Source: Annulohypoxylon bovei var. microspora
Lineage: Eukaryota > Ascomycota > Sordariomycetes > Xylariales > Hypoxylaceae
Direction: 5' to 3'
Length of the DNA stretch: 64,000 nucleotides
Assembly: GCA_022836615.1 (NCBI GenBank)
Contig: MU405239.1
Coordinates: 124,001-188,000 of the forward strand
Shown here: in pieces, positions 37,511 through 49,539 of the stretch
Layout of the letters: each line of letters begins with the position of its first letter
How positions within the stretch are numbered: position 1 is the first letter of the stretch
Position numbers and translations under genes: made by a program
The notes under the pieces: generated by a model
What the model saw: only the letters and a program-made list of their open reading frames with translations
What the model was told of the DNA's origin: nothing
The model's database searches: none

Positions 37511-40039
37511 GTTATAGCGCGGAGAGCTAAAGAGCGGTCACTATAAACTTCGAGATCTGCAACCATCTTGGTTTCAAAGTCTTAGTACCCATCTCACAGG
37601 GGATCAACGCCTTAGTTTCTCCGCTCCCCACGGGTCGGTCGCCCAGGTTCCGACGATGCAGTCCAGCAGCCCAGTCAGCGTTGTAGCCGATGGTACTGAG
37701 TGGTTTGTGTTGCCTCGTCCCGGACCTGCCAACGTGGCGAGCGGGAACAAGCAGCAACAGCCCGTGATCTTTCAGGTCACAAGACTTGGTGCGTGCTGCT
37801 CCGTTCTGCAACCCGAACACCTAGAAGGACCGACTCAACTATCGCCGTCCGAAAACGTAGACTCCTAGACTGCCAACAGAGTAATATTCCTGTTTCTTGC
37901 AACGGAGAAATCCGACTCCCCAGGAACGCGCAAATAGGGGATCTTCTCCGCTGTGGGTTTCTTTTTAACCCGACATTTATTCCCCCCAGTATCTCCTAAG
38001 CACCTTGATTTGATGCCGAGCTAGTGAATCGTCGGTAATGCTTGTGGTGACCATGACCTTACGACTGACGAGAAACGTCTTCTTCCATAGCACACACTAC
38101 TAAGACCGATCATTGGCCCCGAAAACCTCAATGTCGCTCAGCACGAGAAAGGAAGGACAAGGGGGTATCGTGGCCCAAGTGTTTCGTCATCCACGGCTGG
38201 AGATCTACCCGTGCCAGGATTATCTATCTGAACCTGGTCATCTGCGTAGGGAAGCGGTCTGGCGCAAGACTGCCTGGGAATATCCACCGCTTTAGTAATA
38301 CTCGTACTATCATTTGCATTGACGGTGAGAGTTGCTGATGCGCACCTCTAAGAAAAGTTTATCGCCAAAGACTGCGGTTGCCGGGAATGTAATTGGCGAT
38401 ACGTCGAAGAAGTCTGCGTCGACGACTCAAGCCGTCAACTAAGGACCCGTATACGAGCAGTGCATTTGCGACTTCCACCGCTACCAAGATACGCAGGCTT
38501 CTGCCGTTCGGTTGTGCGAGTGCCCAGCCATCATAACGCATTCACGATCCAGTACGACGGTGTCAACTTAACAGGACATTATTTTTCGTTTCTTACATCC
38601 CGCCGTCTATTTCATGCCATATACGCATCTTAATCATTGAACGTCAGACAGCTCAACACTCGAACGATAGACAATATCAGGAATTTCATCTCAAAGGAAG
38701 CATACAAACCCATATTTCTCCACGATGGTTTCAGCCCTGCTAACCTAACCCTTCATCCCCTGCCTCAGATCAATGCGGGATGCGCTTAGCTCGAATGGCT
38801 ACTTCCGGTCGCACCGTCATTATTTCTTCAGCGCATGAAAGTTCAGATCATAGTTCTAACAACGTGCTCTAGCGAGGGCGCGGGAAAGGGGATTTGCCGG
38901 CTCCCACGATACTCGAGAGGCTCTCGTTTAGAGATCGTTAAACTTTACGTGCGGCGACGAGGGGCCCCCTGCCGTGATCTGATCCAGGGATGGCTCACAC
39001 TCCAGCTGTCACAGACGTCGCGGATCGCCAGTCGTCCGGAGACGTGTGTGCCCCAGGTCTAGAATCGTTTCACGCCACGAAGAGCCTCATGAGCCGCGAC
39101 GACCGAATTAATAATCGAGCCCTGCGAGCCTGCATGAATTTCCATGGCGCCTACCAGACGACCTCAGCTCACCATGTACGATATTCGGCTTGTCCGTGCG
39201 CACCGGATATGTATTCATGAGGCTCATCGGAGCTAGCGGCGTGGTCACGATATAGACGCGATCGATGTGATATCGTCGCGGTGGTACGATGGCAGATAAT
39301 TCTTTTCGGCGGGGTGAAACTCGTCCGATTAGTATCTAACTATGCGTAAATTCGTCGAGAATGATCTACGAGGAAACTCGTACGCCAGCAGATGATGGAT
39401 TCCATATTCCTTGCAGGATGTTAGGCGTCTCGGACATCCCGCACCTGGGCAAGTATTAGCGGTAGGTACCTAGGTTTAACAGGCCACACATCATACGCGT
39501 GGTTAAGACAAGAAGCTAGAGTTTACATACGAGGTGGCCGTGGTCTGTCCAGAGCGTCTTGCTCATGGCCTGTCATTGTTTTGCCTCGTTATTGAATACT
39601 CTTCCAGCGGTAAGCAGCAATACAGAGAGGCCCATCATATGAATTAGGCGACTGTTGTAGGTTCTCTGTAGTATAAGGTAGATGATTCTATATCAGATAT
39701 GAGGCCAAGGAGATACTATAGACGGATATTTACCTACATATACAATAGAGCCCGACTCTATCATCCTAGCCAGTCAATAATACGATAGTCTATACCTAAA
39801 CCAATTATGTGGAGTCCATATAGCACAATGAACTTGTAATATGTTCTATCCAACGGTCCCACTCCAACCTAGTAGCTCTGTTCATCGTTCCAGTACAATG
39901 TGTCGTGGAAAATCCTATGGATTACATATTGTTAGTTACTGCTTGGTGTAGTCCTCGATTTTAGCATGAAAGCACATGCACGAGCGAGTGAAAGTAGCTC
40001 TACTCCTAACGCTGTGTACTTAAGGAACAGGTATAATGC

Positions 40040-41590
40040 TTAGAGGGAAGAAACGCACTCGGGGCCCGTAGCAACCAAGTCCCAGCCGAAAGTCAGCTTG
40101 ATAAACTGGCTAAGATGGCTCGCCACCTTGATGGCGCCGACATCTGTCGGATGCCACTGCGGTCCTATGTCATTATGCTGCACTACACGCAGATTAAATC
40201 AGCTTCTTGTCTTCGTAGGGCGAGTAGGCTTGGGTTAGGAAACACATACAGATGCCCTTAGTGCTGAAGTAGTGCACGAAGGACTCGCTAGGCGTATCAG
40301 CCGTCGTCGTCGTGTTTGTCGTCCCGTCCCAGATGCTCGGTTTCGACAGGTACTCATCCGAGTTGAAGTAGGTCACGATGTCCTGGAGTTCTTGCTCGTA
40401 GCCTAGCTCCTGCTGGTAGCTGTTGCCGTAGGGGTGGAAGCCCATCCATAGTTGCTAACGAGGGGGGATTCTTAGCGGGGGGCTTGGTTTTAGCGATAGG
40501 GGGGTGGAAAGGGGTTGGTACCATCACGAGGACTTGCGCTTCGGGATACTTCCCGTGGATGCCCTGGACCAGCTTCTTGTAGGCGTCGATGTATGTCTCT
40601 GTGCTGATGTTGTTTGCTGAGTTGTTGTCATTGGTGCCGAGGTTGATGATGACGAGGTCGGGAGTCGTCTCCTGCTTGCCGAAATCCCACGGCTCCGGCT
40701 CATCTACCGAGCAGAACGAAGGTGAGTCGGACGGTTCAGGGGGGACATATGCGGTTAGAATTGTACATTGATAACATACCTCCCCAGATCTGACTCGCCC
40801 TCCAACTCGTGTCAGACGTGTAGAACCACTGGTGGCTTTGCCCCCGCGGATTCCCCCAGCAGTCCTGGTCCGCGACGCAGATGCCCGGGTACGCCGTGAC
40901 ATACCACTCGGTGTCGCCCAGACCGGCGCCGACGCCGTACGCAAAGCTCGACAGGCCCTCGTAGCTCGTGTACATGCCCGCGGAGAGGCTGTCCCCAACG
41001 AACTCGATCGTCCGGCTGTAAGGCGGGATCTTGACGAGCGACTCCCCTGAGGCGACGTGCACCTTGTCAATCTGCACGCCGTACGCCCAGTTCGTCACGC
41101 GCAGCTCGAAGGTTAGAGGGTTGACGGGGAACGTCTCGTTCGCGCCGGGCGTTTCCGCGGACACGAGGAGGTGCGCAGCACCGCCAGTCACGTTGGTGAA
41201 AGACCAGTCTAGCCCACCGACTCGGTAGCCAATGAGTGTCGTGTCGGAAGTTAGGTTTCCGAAGGTGATAGCTACTGTGTTTCCCGTGAAGCCGAAGACG
41301 AGTCCGGGGGCTCTGGGTTAACCGTTTCATTGTAAGACCCTCGTCTGACTATCTTGAAGCTGATGTTGGCTGACAGAAGCAACTTACGACCACCAGGACA
41401 CCTTCTTAGAGTCCCATCTCCCCTTATAGGATAGCTCCGTGGTATTAGCATCGTACGTCTGGAATTCATACGAGGAGATATTTATTCTGGTATCAGGGTA
41501 ATTCGTGATCCTGACTTGGCCATTCTGGAGAATCGTCCCTGCTGCTACGGAACTTAGACCTAGAAGGTACGAGAGTTCCTTGAGTATCAT
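40040..41590 (-). CDS. Secreted SGNH/GDSL esterase, carbohydrate esterase family 2-like
   Basis: Five exons (41590-41388, 41312-40780, 40703-40522, 40454-40250, 40182-40040) give 421 residues. Introns of 67-76 nt start GTAAGT, GTATGT, GTACCA and GTATGT and end AG, and every junction restores family-like sequence. A signal peptide occupies residues 1-18. An N-terminal jelly-roll-like region (about 20-165) contains FGFTGNTVAITFGN and precedes the SGNH domain. Catalytic features are FVGDSLSAG (Ser176), GTNDN (Asn270) and GPQWHPTDVG (His385). CE2 enzymes have this two-domain layout and remove acetyl groups from xylan or other plant polysaccharides outside the cell. Several N-x-T/S sites fit secretion. 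Isolated from other carbohydrate-active genes. Family-level confidence is high; the exact substrate is inference. Confidence 0.92.
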
Positions 41591-42400
41591 GTTTGGGAGT
41601 AAGACGATGTCTCTGTTGAGAACGATGACTGTCTATTTCATCAAAAATTCCCTTTATTCCTCTGGCCAGGTACCCGAAGGTACGAAGGGACAGCACGACT
41701 TTATAAGCTTAGTCTATATACGATGTCGCGATAGGAGCTCTGGAAAAAGTATGGGCCTTCCATTTCTCCAGATCTCTTTAGGCCCTCGATTCCGGAAGAA
41801 GATATGGCGAATCTCCTGAACCCCTCCATCTGGACGTCGGGGTAATTGGGTGATAGAGCTTAGATCGGAATGCTTTCCCTATCCATTGGGACCCTATATA
41901 AGGTGATATCAACAGAGTCTGCGAGATCTTCGGATCTAGATAGCTTTTTCAGGCACCTGGTGTTGAGTATAACGGAAGATGGATGTCCGGTGCTGGAACA
42001 GGAATGCCAGGCGGAGCTGCTGCAATGCATGGTAGATCACCGCTAAGGTACGGTAGCTATATGCAGAAAGAACTGCAGATGCGATGCAGGTTCTGGCCAT
42101 GACTGCGAAGCTAAGCCGGCCTAAGCCGTATGTGCTATAGCACAAAAAAAGACAGACTCATGAGAAGAGAGGATGATGATGATATGTTAGCTGGGTTAGG
42201 GTATGTACACATTGCCCCTAATGTAAGTGGATGAGGCTCAAATTAGATCCTCTTATATTGCATTATATATACATTATAGGTATGCATTGTATACATTAAT
42301 AAGTTATACTATGACGTAGATTATGCTATGGATTGGTTATACAATGTGATTATACCAATTGCTTTCCGATGTTTTAGCGCCTTTATCGCCTTCCCAGCGG

Positions 42401-42422
42401 TGTGTGTGTGTGTGTGTGTGTG
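42401..42422. repeat. (TG)11 microsatellite
   Basis: Uninterrupted TG dinucleotides over 22 bp in intergenic DNA. Confidence 0.98.
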
Positions 42423-43001
42423 TTCTAGTTTTAGCTTTTCTCCGCGAACTTTCACACCTTTAAAACCAACTTTTCTACTTCGTACCAACCTTACCTTATA
42501 CATAGTCTATCTATCTTTATATCTTTGATCCTTCAATCTTTTTAAGTCATTATACATTCTACTTTAATGAAGTGAGATATTAAAAACAACTACATCTCTA
42601 AATTTCAATAAACTTCCAAACTATTTGAAGTTCGGCATTTGAAGCTTACGTGAAGACTAATCTTCACATTCATATTCACATTCATATTCACATTCAACTC
42701 TTACATACACGTTGGGAAACACATAATAACCTACACACACACATAAGCGCTAAGAACACCCTACGATCTATGCCCCTTTCGACGCAGGGGAACGTACCAC
42801 CGGTCTCACTCAGTCGGCGCGTTGTAACAATAAAGAGACCAGAAATTCGGCTTTAGTGGGCCATCGGTCCTGAAATATTCGGCATCCGCGCGTGTCTCTA
42901 GGGATGCTAATCTGGAAAAGGTCGATATATTCTCACTACCACCTATGATATCTCCCAGATATCCGGTACCCTGGTTTCTGCAAACCCCGCCGGTTCCCCG
43001 G

Positions 43002-43005
<4 letters not shown>

Positions 43006-43043
<38 letters not shown>
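43006..43043. repeat. (TG)19 microsatellite
   Basis: Uninterrupted TG dinucleotides over 38 bp in intergenic DNA, 0.6 kb from the first TG tract. Confidence 0.98.
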
Positions 43044-43044
<1 letters not shown>

Positions 43045-43985
43045 TATTCCTAACTCGTTCGTCTACTCCATTCACAAGCTCTGAAATTACCTCATCAACG
43101 AAAAGGTAGCAAAAAGCCATTGGGAGCCTTGCTGGGGGACCCTGGAGATAGTAGAGATAGCAAGGGTAACACAAATCATCATCGGACGAAGTTATTTATT
43201 ATAACGGCTGCAATAAAATAACTGGTGACGTTCTACTTTTGCGGGGGAAAAAGAGACTACTGCAGCTGACCGCCATTACTGCAGCTTTGAAGGATTCGAG
43301 ATTGCGCCGAGGGAAAATAAGAGGGAAAAAAAGAAAAGGAAAAAAAAACAGGTGTGGTAGATAGTAAGGGTGAAGAAAGAGTAGGTGGTTTGCCGGTTGT
43401 ATCACAAAATTTCGAAAGAACCTGGATACAGGGTGCGCTTCAGGGTGCCGACCAAATTCAGCCGTCCATCTCCCCTCCATCTTCTGTGCAAACCCTGCCC
43501 CGGGCCAACCCTTATCCAGCTTCGAGAATCATCAAAGAGTCCGTCCGGCCGAGCTTCCTCTAAGACCTTCTCGAACTCCTCTACACCTCTACACCTCTAC
43601 ACCTTTACTCCTTCTCCTCCCTTTCCTATCTCCCCTCCCCTCCCCTCCTCTCTCCTTCTCCTTCTCCTCTCACAACCTTGCTATGTTGCCATTGCGCTGG
43701 GTTTCCATACTGCATATCGCCATCTCGAGACAATGAAGCCGCGCGCCGCGGCCGACTCGACGCTTGACCAAAGGGTGTCGCAACCTCTTTTGTGCCAGAA
43801 GTACACGACGTTGCATCCGAATCCGAATCCGCCCCGCTTACCACCGCCGTTCTATTACCCCCTGCTCTACCGACGCTACACAACGCTCGATTCCTAGCTA
43901 AAAGTTGCAGACGCAGACGCAGACGCATACGCGCACACTTTGAGACGCAGGAGTAAGATTTCGCGCGCCCTCATACGGCAGAGCC

Positions 43986-44522
43986 ATGCCGCCCGCAGAG
44001 CCCAGTACCGTCGAGGACACGCAATTGGGCCTGACCGATGAGGAAATAAATCTTCTTCGCTATCACCAAGCTCAGGCCGGTTCCTCTTCCTCGCGTGCCG
44101 CCAGCCGCGCCTCCTCCCAGGGTCGTCTTCTCCTCGATAGTTCTAGCCTTGTTGCCCTATCACGACACCTTGACCGCCTGATGCACCAGATCCAGCAGCG
44201 CATCGAGTACCTTAGCGAACAGAGCTCCGTCGTGACTATGCAGCAGTATGATCACGCAGGCAACCTGGTGGACAATGCCGATGCTGAAATTGCGCGCTTC
44301 CAGGGTATAATGGCTCAGATCGACGAACTTGAGCTCGACTTTGATCGCATCGCTCACATCAGAGATATCGTGAGGGATTATCGCCAACGAGTCGAGAATC
44401 TGGAACGCGAACTCGAGAGCTCGAGCTCGTCGCGACACGATCACCACCACTCCCACCGCCATAGCCATAGCCATTCGCAACGACAAGAGGCTGGCTCTTC
44501 TAGCCGTCGACATAGACACTGA
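43986..44522 (+). CDS. Small coiled-coil protein with His-rich tail, possibly a BLOC-1-type subunit
   Basis: A single exon of 178 residues from an ATG in good context (GAGCCATGC). Residues 1-35 are acidic (LGLTDEEINLLRYHQAQ), 36-50 Ser/Ala-rich, and about 51-142 form two long amphipathic helices (LVALSRHLDRLMHQIQQRIE; IMAQIDELELDFDRIAHIRD; VRDYRQRVENLERELES). The tail from 143 is Ser- and His-rich (HDHHHSHRHSHSHS). The QIDELE...DYRxRVExLE pattern resembles the C-terminal helix of BLOC-1 subunit 2 and related small endosomal coiled-coil proteins, but such matches are weak because of heptad bias. Function is therefore unassigned, with a BLOC-1-like subunit as the leading guess. Confidence 0.8.
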   Translation: MPPAEPSTVEDTQLGLTDEEINLLRYHQAQAGSSSSRAASRASSQGRLLLDSSSLVALSRHLDRLMHQIQQRIEYLSEQSSVVTMQQYDHAGNLVDNADAEIARFQGIMAQIDELELDFDRIAHIRDIVRDYRQRVENLERELESSSSSRHDHHHSHRHSHSHSQRQEAGSSSRRHRH

Positions 44523-46691
44523 ACGCGCAATAAAAATCGGAAGAAAATCTAGCTGCTTCTCTGTTGATCAAGATGCGGAACAGGAACTTAGTTCAACCGC
44601 GAAAAGAAAATTACGTTACAGGCCTACCATATCTTAATTTTTATAATGAAAACCTGCCGCCGGATTAGGACCGAGGAGAAGGGAAAAGCTGTTTTGCAGC
44701 GAGATAGAAACAAAAGGTCACACGACCGCGGGAAAACGGCCGGAGACATCCAAGTGAAATCTGCCTTGGGCATATCGGCGGGATAGCACAGCACCGCTTC
44801 TCGGAGGAGACGTTGAAGCTCGTTGCTTCAGAAGAGTAATTGCTCACCCCTTTCACGACTAGCGGCTGCAATCGGGAGAGAAAAAAACAAAAGTCCTCAA
44901 AATTTTCATACCATTTTTACTGAAGATGAATGGAGCCTCGCGGCTGGACAAGAAGGGGATAGCCTCACGGCTTACTTTTGGGACTTTTTTTCACGGCGTT
45001 GGTGTTTTCGTCTTTTTCTCATTCTTCTAATACCCTCTTCACGAGATTGGATACCTATACCTATTATTACTCTACTTCTAGCGAGCGAGCGAGCGAGCTG
45101 GTCCTTTTATATTGTCTATCACTGTTATGCTATTTTCTTCATTTTGTAACGGAAAGATACCTCTCAAGTTGGTCGCATTTATGTTTATTTTTTGTGTTAT
45201 TAAAAAGAAAAGCACCACGCTTCGTGGGCCATTATCAAACAGGATTTCGATGACGAGCAAAACCCCAGGAGAAGATGCGGACGCGGATGCGAAACTTACG
45301 AGTTAGCGGAATGATTTGCCTAACATACGAGCACTCATATGTTGTTGACTACTGACCCTTCTTTCCATGACTTGGTGTGGCAGACTTTCTCGAACTTCGG
45401 GTGCTGATGTCGTCAGCCTGCGGCGATGACCAGGATCCGGATCTCACCATGGGGGTGGCCGAAAGGCCTCAGGTGCGGGAATTTATTACGAATATGATGT
45501 GAACGACTACGTACTCGATACCTACTGTCATGTTGAGAATATTTTACGAGCAGGAGTGTGGTTGTGGATGCGTACCTATGCGATATGAACTGACATAATG
45601 CTCGTTTTCTATCTGCGCGGCTTCTTGTTAGATCCGAGTGAACCGATAGCTGAACATCCTTCAGGGGGTATCCTTCGTGTGCTGGGGATGAACCAACAAT
45701 AGCTCGATAGGTACTCTCTGATTTTAACTTGTGCATTGGAGAATGTTTAAAATAGCCGTGCTCATAAATGACGTTACGGACTCGCGGAATTTCCGTATCT
45801 ATGACATTGAGTAGTCGGAGTAGGAATTCCTTCGTCGAATCAAAGATATCTCTAGTTAGAGCTAGTTATGTTTTCCAAGTCCGGGTATGTAGTTGAATCC
45901 TTATACCATCAGTTACGATCGTATATTTGACGACTAATTGGGTGTGTTTCATCTAACGCTAGTTACCTATATCTCATATCACTACTATATGTACCAGAAG
46001 CAGGCAGACAGGTGAACTGAAAGTATCAACTTAGAAACTCGTATCTGTTCAGCGCTTCCAGAGGCAATAAGATCAACTTCATCCTCTCTTTTCTCGAAGC
46101 TGCTAAACTAGCCACCGCAATGAGCAGTCTTCGAATATCGTCATTATGGACATAATTAGAATATGAAAAGTAGAAGTTCAAGTAGTAAAAATAGTAAATT
46201 AAGGCCTCGGGACTCTCTAGAAGGACGAAAGCCCTAGTTCCATCCCTTCTGTCACGATATGGCCCTAATAGAGGGGGGTGGCAACGACGTTGCGTGAAGA
46301 GCTCTAAACCTAGGTATATATCAAGAATCGCGTTATACGTAGAAGTAACGTCCCTTTGTCTACGCTGTCTTAGGTCCAACCTCCAACAGGTCTACATACC
46401 TAACTGGTCAAGACTCGGTTTGACTAGAGCGCCAACGGACCAGATTCCCGATAAGCTAACCCTCTAATAGACTAAATCGCCAACACCTTCCAGATACCGT
46501 TGTTCAACCGCTTTTCTTTTTCTTTATCGCTATCTCGCTCCTTCAAGTACTTACACGGCACCGCTCATACTCAATATTCGAATATCTGATAACTATGACT
46601 TCCCGGGATATACCCGTATAAGGTCTCATAGGCGATATACTCCCTACCTTTCCCCCTTTCCCCCTCACGAACCACAAAAGCGAAGGACACC
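44523..46691. other. Intergenic between convergent genes
   Basis: Separates the coiled-coil gene from the 3' end of choline kinase. It includes a short GCGA tetranucleotide repeat (45081-45098) and one ACCTAGGT palindrome (46308). No gene is supported. Confidence 0.6.
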
Positions 46692-49539
46692 TCAGTAATC
46701 CACGTACTTGATCTTCTCCCTTATCTGCTCCGGTAATTCCTCCTTAGAAAGCAAGCCCATTTTGACACAGTCACCCAAGAAAAAGAAAGCTCGCTCCTGG
46801 GCGTAAGCCAGGTAGTCGAACTCCTCGGCCGCGTTGCCCTCTTCCTCCTCTCCCGGCTGGACTGAATCGCCGACGATGCCAGTGTCCTCCTCCAGCCCCG
46901 GGACATTGGCCTGCATGACGCCCCAGGCAACCCACTGAGCGCTATTCGCTACGCGCCAGATACGCGTCTCTTCCACGAGGGCGTCGACTTGTGCGTCGGC
47001 CTCCTGTTCTTTCTTCCTCTCCTCCTCCTTCCAGCCGCCTGGCGGGGCGCGCGAGTCTAGCATGAACTCCTTGATAGAGCTAGTCGAGCCTAGGCTTGAG
47101 GCGACGAGGCCGGGGGTCCCGGGGGTCCCGGGCTGAGGCTGGGGTTGGAGGGTCGGGGTTGCGAGGGGTGTTAGGTTCGGCGTCGACGCGCCCGGGTGCG
47201 GGAACTCGGGCCGGTGGTTAACGTACGCCCTGATGAATCGTCGCTGCTCCTCCGGCGTTGGGTAGAGGGTCGTGTCGCACCCGAACGACGCGGTCTCATC
47301 GTGATAGTTGTAACACCATTCGGTAAAGTGGTTGGCGAACTCGAGACCCCTTGTGTTTGCTGCCGAGTATTCGAAGTCTATCACCACTAGCTGCTTATGC
47401 TCGTAGTTGGGTTGCAGCAGCGGTGACTTCTTGTCGTCGGGCCGGACACGGAGGATATTTCCGTATTGCGTCTGATGCGGGTTAGCACGAGTTTCATTTG
47501 ATAGAGTACGTTAAAGATTATGTACTCACATCACTATGTGCGAACACGAGATGCTCCCGTATGACATCGGGTCCGCCGTAGTGTTTATTCAGAAACACTC
47601 GATACCTGTTTACTATATCTATGAACGTAGTCCACTCCACTCCGCAAACAAGGCCTCGCAGCTTCCACGCATCTGCCGGGCCCCTTACGGGACCAGCATT
47701 GCCAGAGAGTATTTTTCGATCCAAGTATGTGGCGACACGTGTGACTCTATCGAGCCATGTATCCCAGTTCTTCAGGACCATAGGTCCGCTATGCACTTCT
47801 TTATCCAGGAGTTCTATTCCGTCGTGCAATTCTCTCATTCTCTTAGCAATTTGCTTTGACGTATCTGGATCTCTAAGATCGGCAGACGTAAGGGGTTCCG
47901 CGTTAAGGTATTGCTCGAAACGGCCGTTTGTGAATGTTGCCAGCACGCGAGGTCCGATTTTCTTCTTGGCGAGTCTCCTAAGCACATTTAACTCGTTTTC
48001 TCTGTCGATGATGTGGTCGGCTTGGGGCCCGTATATTCGCAAGAGAAGTTTCGCCGGTGCTCTTTTGCCTCCCTCGCCCTTTATTACCACATCATCTGGT
48101 GGCGAGACGACATAGACGGCGTTTGTCAGGGCTCCGCTGAGTCGTGAAACATCGATATTTTCACCGTTATCTAGAGAAACACGTCTCCAGCCCCTGAGTT
48201 TTAGGGTATGTGCTAGCTTGAGGATTTCATTTTTGAAGCTAATCCAAGCTCTGCGCTCTTTTTCCTCTTTCTTGCTTAAAAGCGTAGCAAGGTCATCTGT
48301 AGAAGAAGGCTTCCCTCCAGAATAGCCCAAAGTCTTAGAGTTGTCGAGGACGGCGTCGCAGGCTGGGACGACAACATTACCGTCGTGATACTCCGTATCA
48401 GACGAAATCGTGCGACTCATTGTAACGGATCGCCTTCGTTGGGATTTCTTCCCAAGCTTCGGACTGTAATGCGGTATCCCATGTAGGCCTAAGGTACTCA
48501 TGCCGTCATCGATGATTTTCTGCAATCTATCTAATGAGACGTCGCTAGATTGGGAATCAATCGAATACGCTCTGTGCCTCTCTGGTTGTTGCTGTGTGTC
48601 ACTTCTGTCGGTGTCATCCTTGGTGGACCTGTTCCGTCTCGAATGGACTCTCCTCGATCCTCTGTTGTCCTTCTTGACTCGTTCACGGTCCAACCAATCA
48701 GCGACTTGAGCGACGAACCTATCTAATTGGTGGCGACCATGATGGGAATGTGGGCGGGCGCTTTCAAGTTGATGATAGAAGGACGGAGTGCTAGTCTGGC
48801 TGCTAGATAGCTCTATACCGTTCTGACTTAGGAGCGAAGATCTAGAGGAGTTGAATTCGGGCACGGGAGAACGACCGCTCAATCGTCTAGCAAGCCCAGC
48901 TGAAAACTGCCTCTTGGGAAGTGCGTCTTCTAAGTCTGGTTCGGGTTCGGCTATTTGTACGGCTGAGATAGAGTGAGTATAATATGATTATTAGATAGGA
49001 GATATGCCTGTAGGAATGTAGGAATGAGAGTAATTGTAGAGGAAACTCGACGGTTCGCTTATGGAATACCACAGATGTATATCGTTGACCTGCGTTTATA
49101 TATGACTTTTAAATATAGCCCAATAGAAATAGCATAACCTCGTAGCCTCGCTCGGTTCATTCTGTTATACAAGTACCCGCGAGTTTGGTAACAGCGGTAA
49201 CCTACATGTGCAACCTGCCTAGAAAGGCAAACGTGGATCTCCCTATTGTAGGTACGAGGAAGCGGCTGATACTTGGTCCACGTATGCAACAGCAGGTAGA
49301 TATACGTCATCATCCGGTTGTCACGCGAGCATGTGTAACTTGGTGCAAGAGCGTAGGGATGAGGTTGAGGTTGAGGTTCTCGATGGTAGAAGGTGGAGAG
49401 TGGAATGAAAACAGATGAACAAACCTTTAGCGCTCGCAGTAGTATTCTGGGAGGAGGGTCTCTCAGATTCATCGTCCTGCTTTAAAACAGACCGGAGCGG
49501 GTGACCATCACTAGTAAGATTCGGTGTAGATGAAGACAT
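46692..49539 (-). CDS. Choline kinase (fungal long form)
   Basis: Exons 49539-49425, 48962-47530 and 47471-46692 give 775 residues. Introns are 48963-49424 (462 nt, GTTTGT...CTATCTCAG) and 47472-47529 (GTGAGT...CAG). The first exon encodes MSSSTPNLTSDG...ASAK and joins AVQIAEPEPD, a junction I recall from fungal choline kinases. A long Ser/Arg-rich regulatory region reaches about residue 290. The kinase fold follows (VYVVSPP...KLLLRIYGPQ), with the phosphotransferase loop FAHSDTQYGNILR at 512-524 and VIDFEY at 546-551, then the choline-kinase motif SAANTRGLEFANHFTEW. A Pro/Thr-rich insertion sits near 590-620. It phosphorylates choline as the first step of the CDP-choline (Kennedy) route to phosphatidylcholine in the cytosol. 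The usual Asn of HND is Ser here. An ethanolamine kinase is less likely given the length and N-terminal domain. Confidence 0.94.

Larger units (their letters stand above)
31823..40039. other. Gene-poor block, about 8.2 kb
   Basis: No supported gene. Several 60-140-codon frames occur but lack domains, signal peptides or consistent splice extensions. The block includes an inverted TCAG/TCAA repeat (36978-37080), a TTAGGG-like tandem repeat (37457-37510) and one ACCTAGGT palindrome (39468). The section around 36.6-39.3 kb appears less AT-rich than its surroundings. Confidence 0.6.
41591..43985. other. Divergent intergenic region rich in simple repeats
   Basis: Lies between the esterase (minus) and the coiled-coil gene (plus). 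It holds two TG microsatellites, a 12-bp CACATTCATATT repeat (42665-42695), a CTCTACAC repeat (43578-43604) and a CT-rich tract up to about 43670 that is probably part of the promoter or leader of the gene at 43986. A 170-codon frame at 43385 follows this pyrimidine composition and is not supported. Confidence 0.6.

Noticed and set aside
43385..43897. 170-codon plus-strand frame upstream of the coiled-coil gene
   Set aside because: Ser/Pro/Leu-rich product follows from a CT-rich leader and simple repeats; no domain and no conserved pattern.
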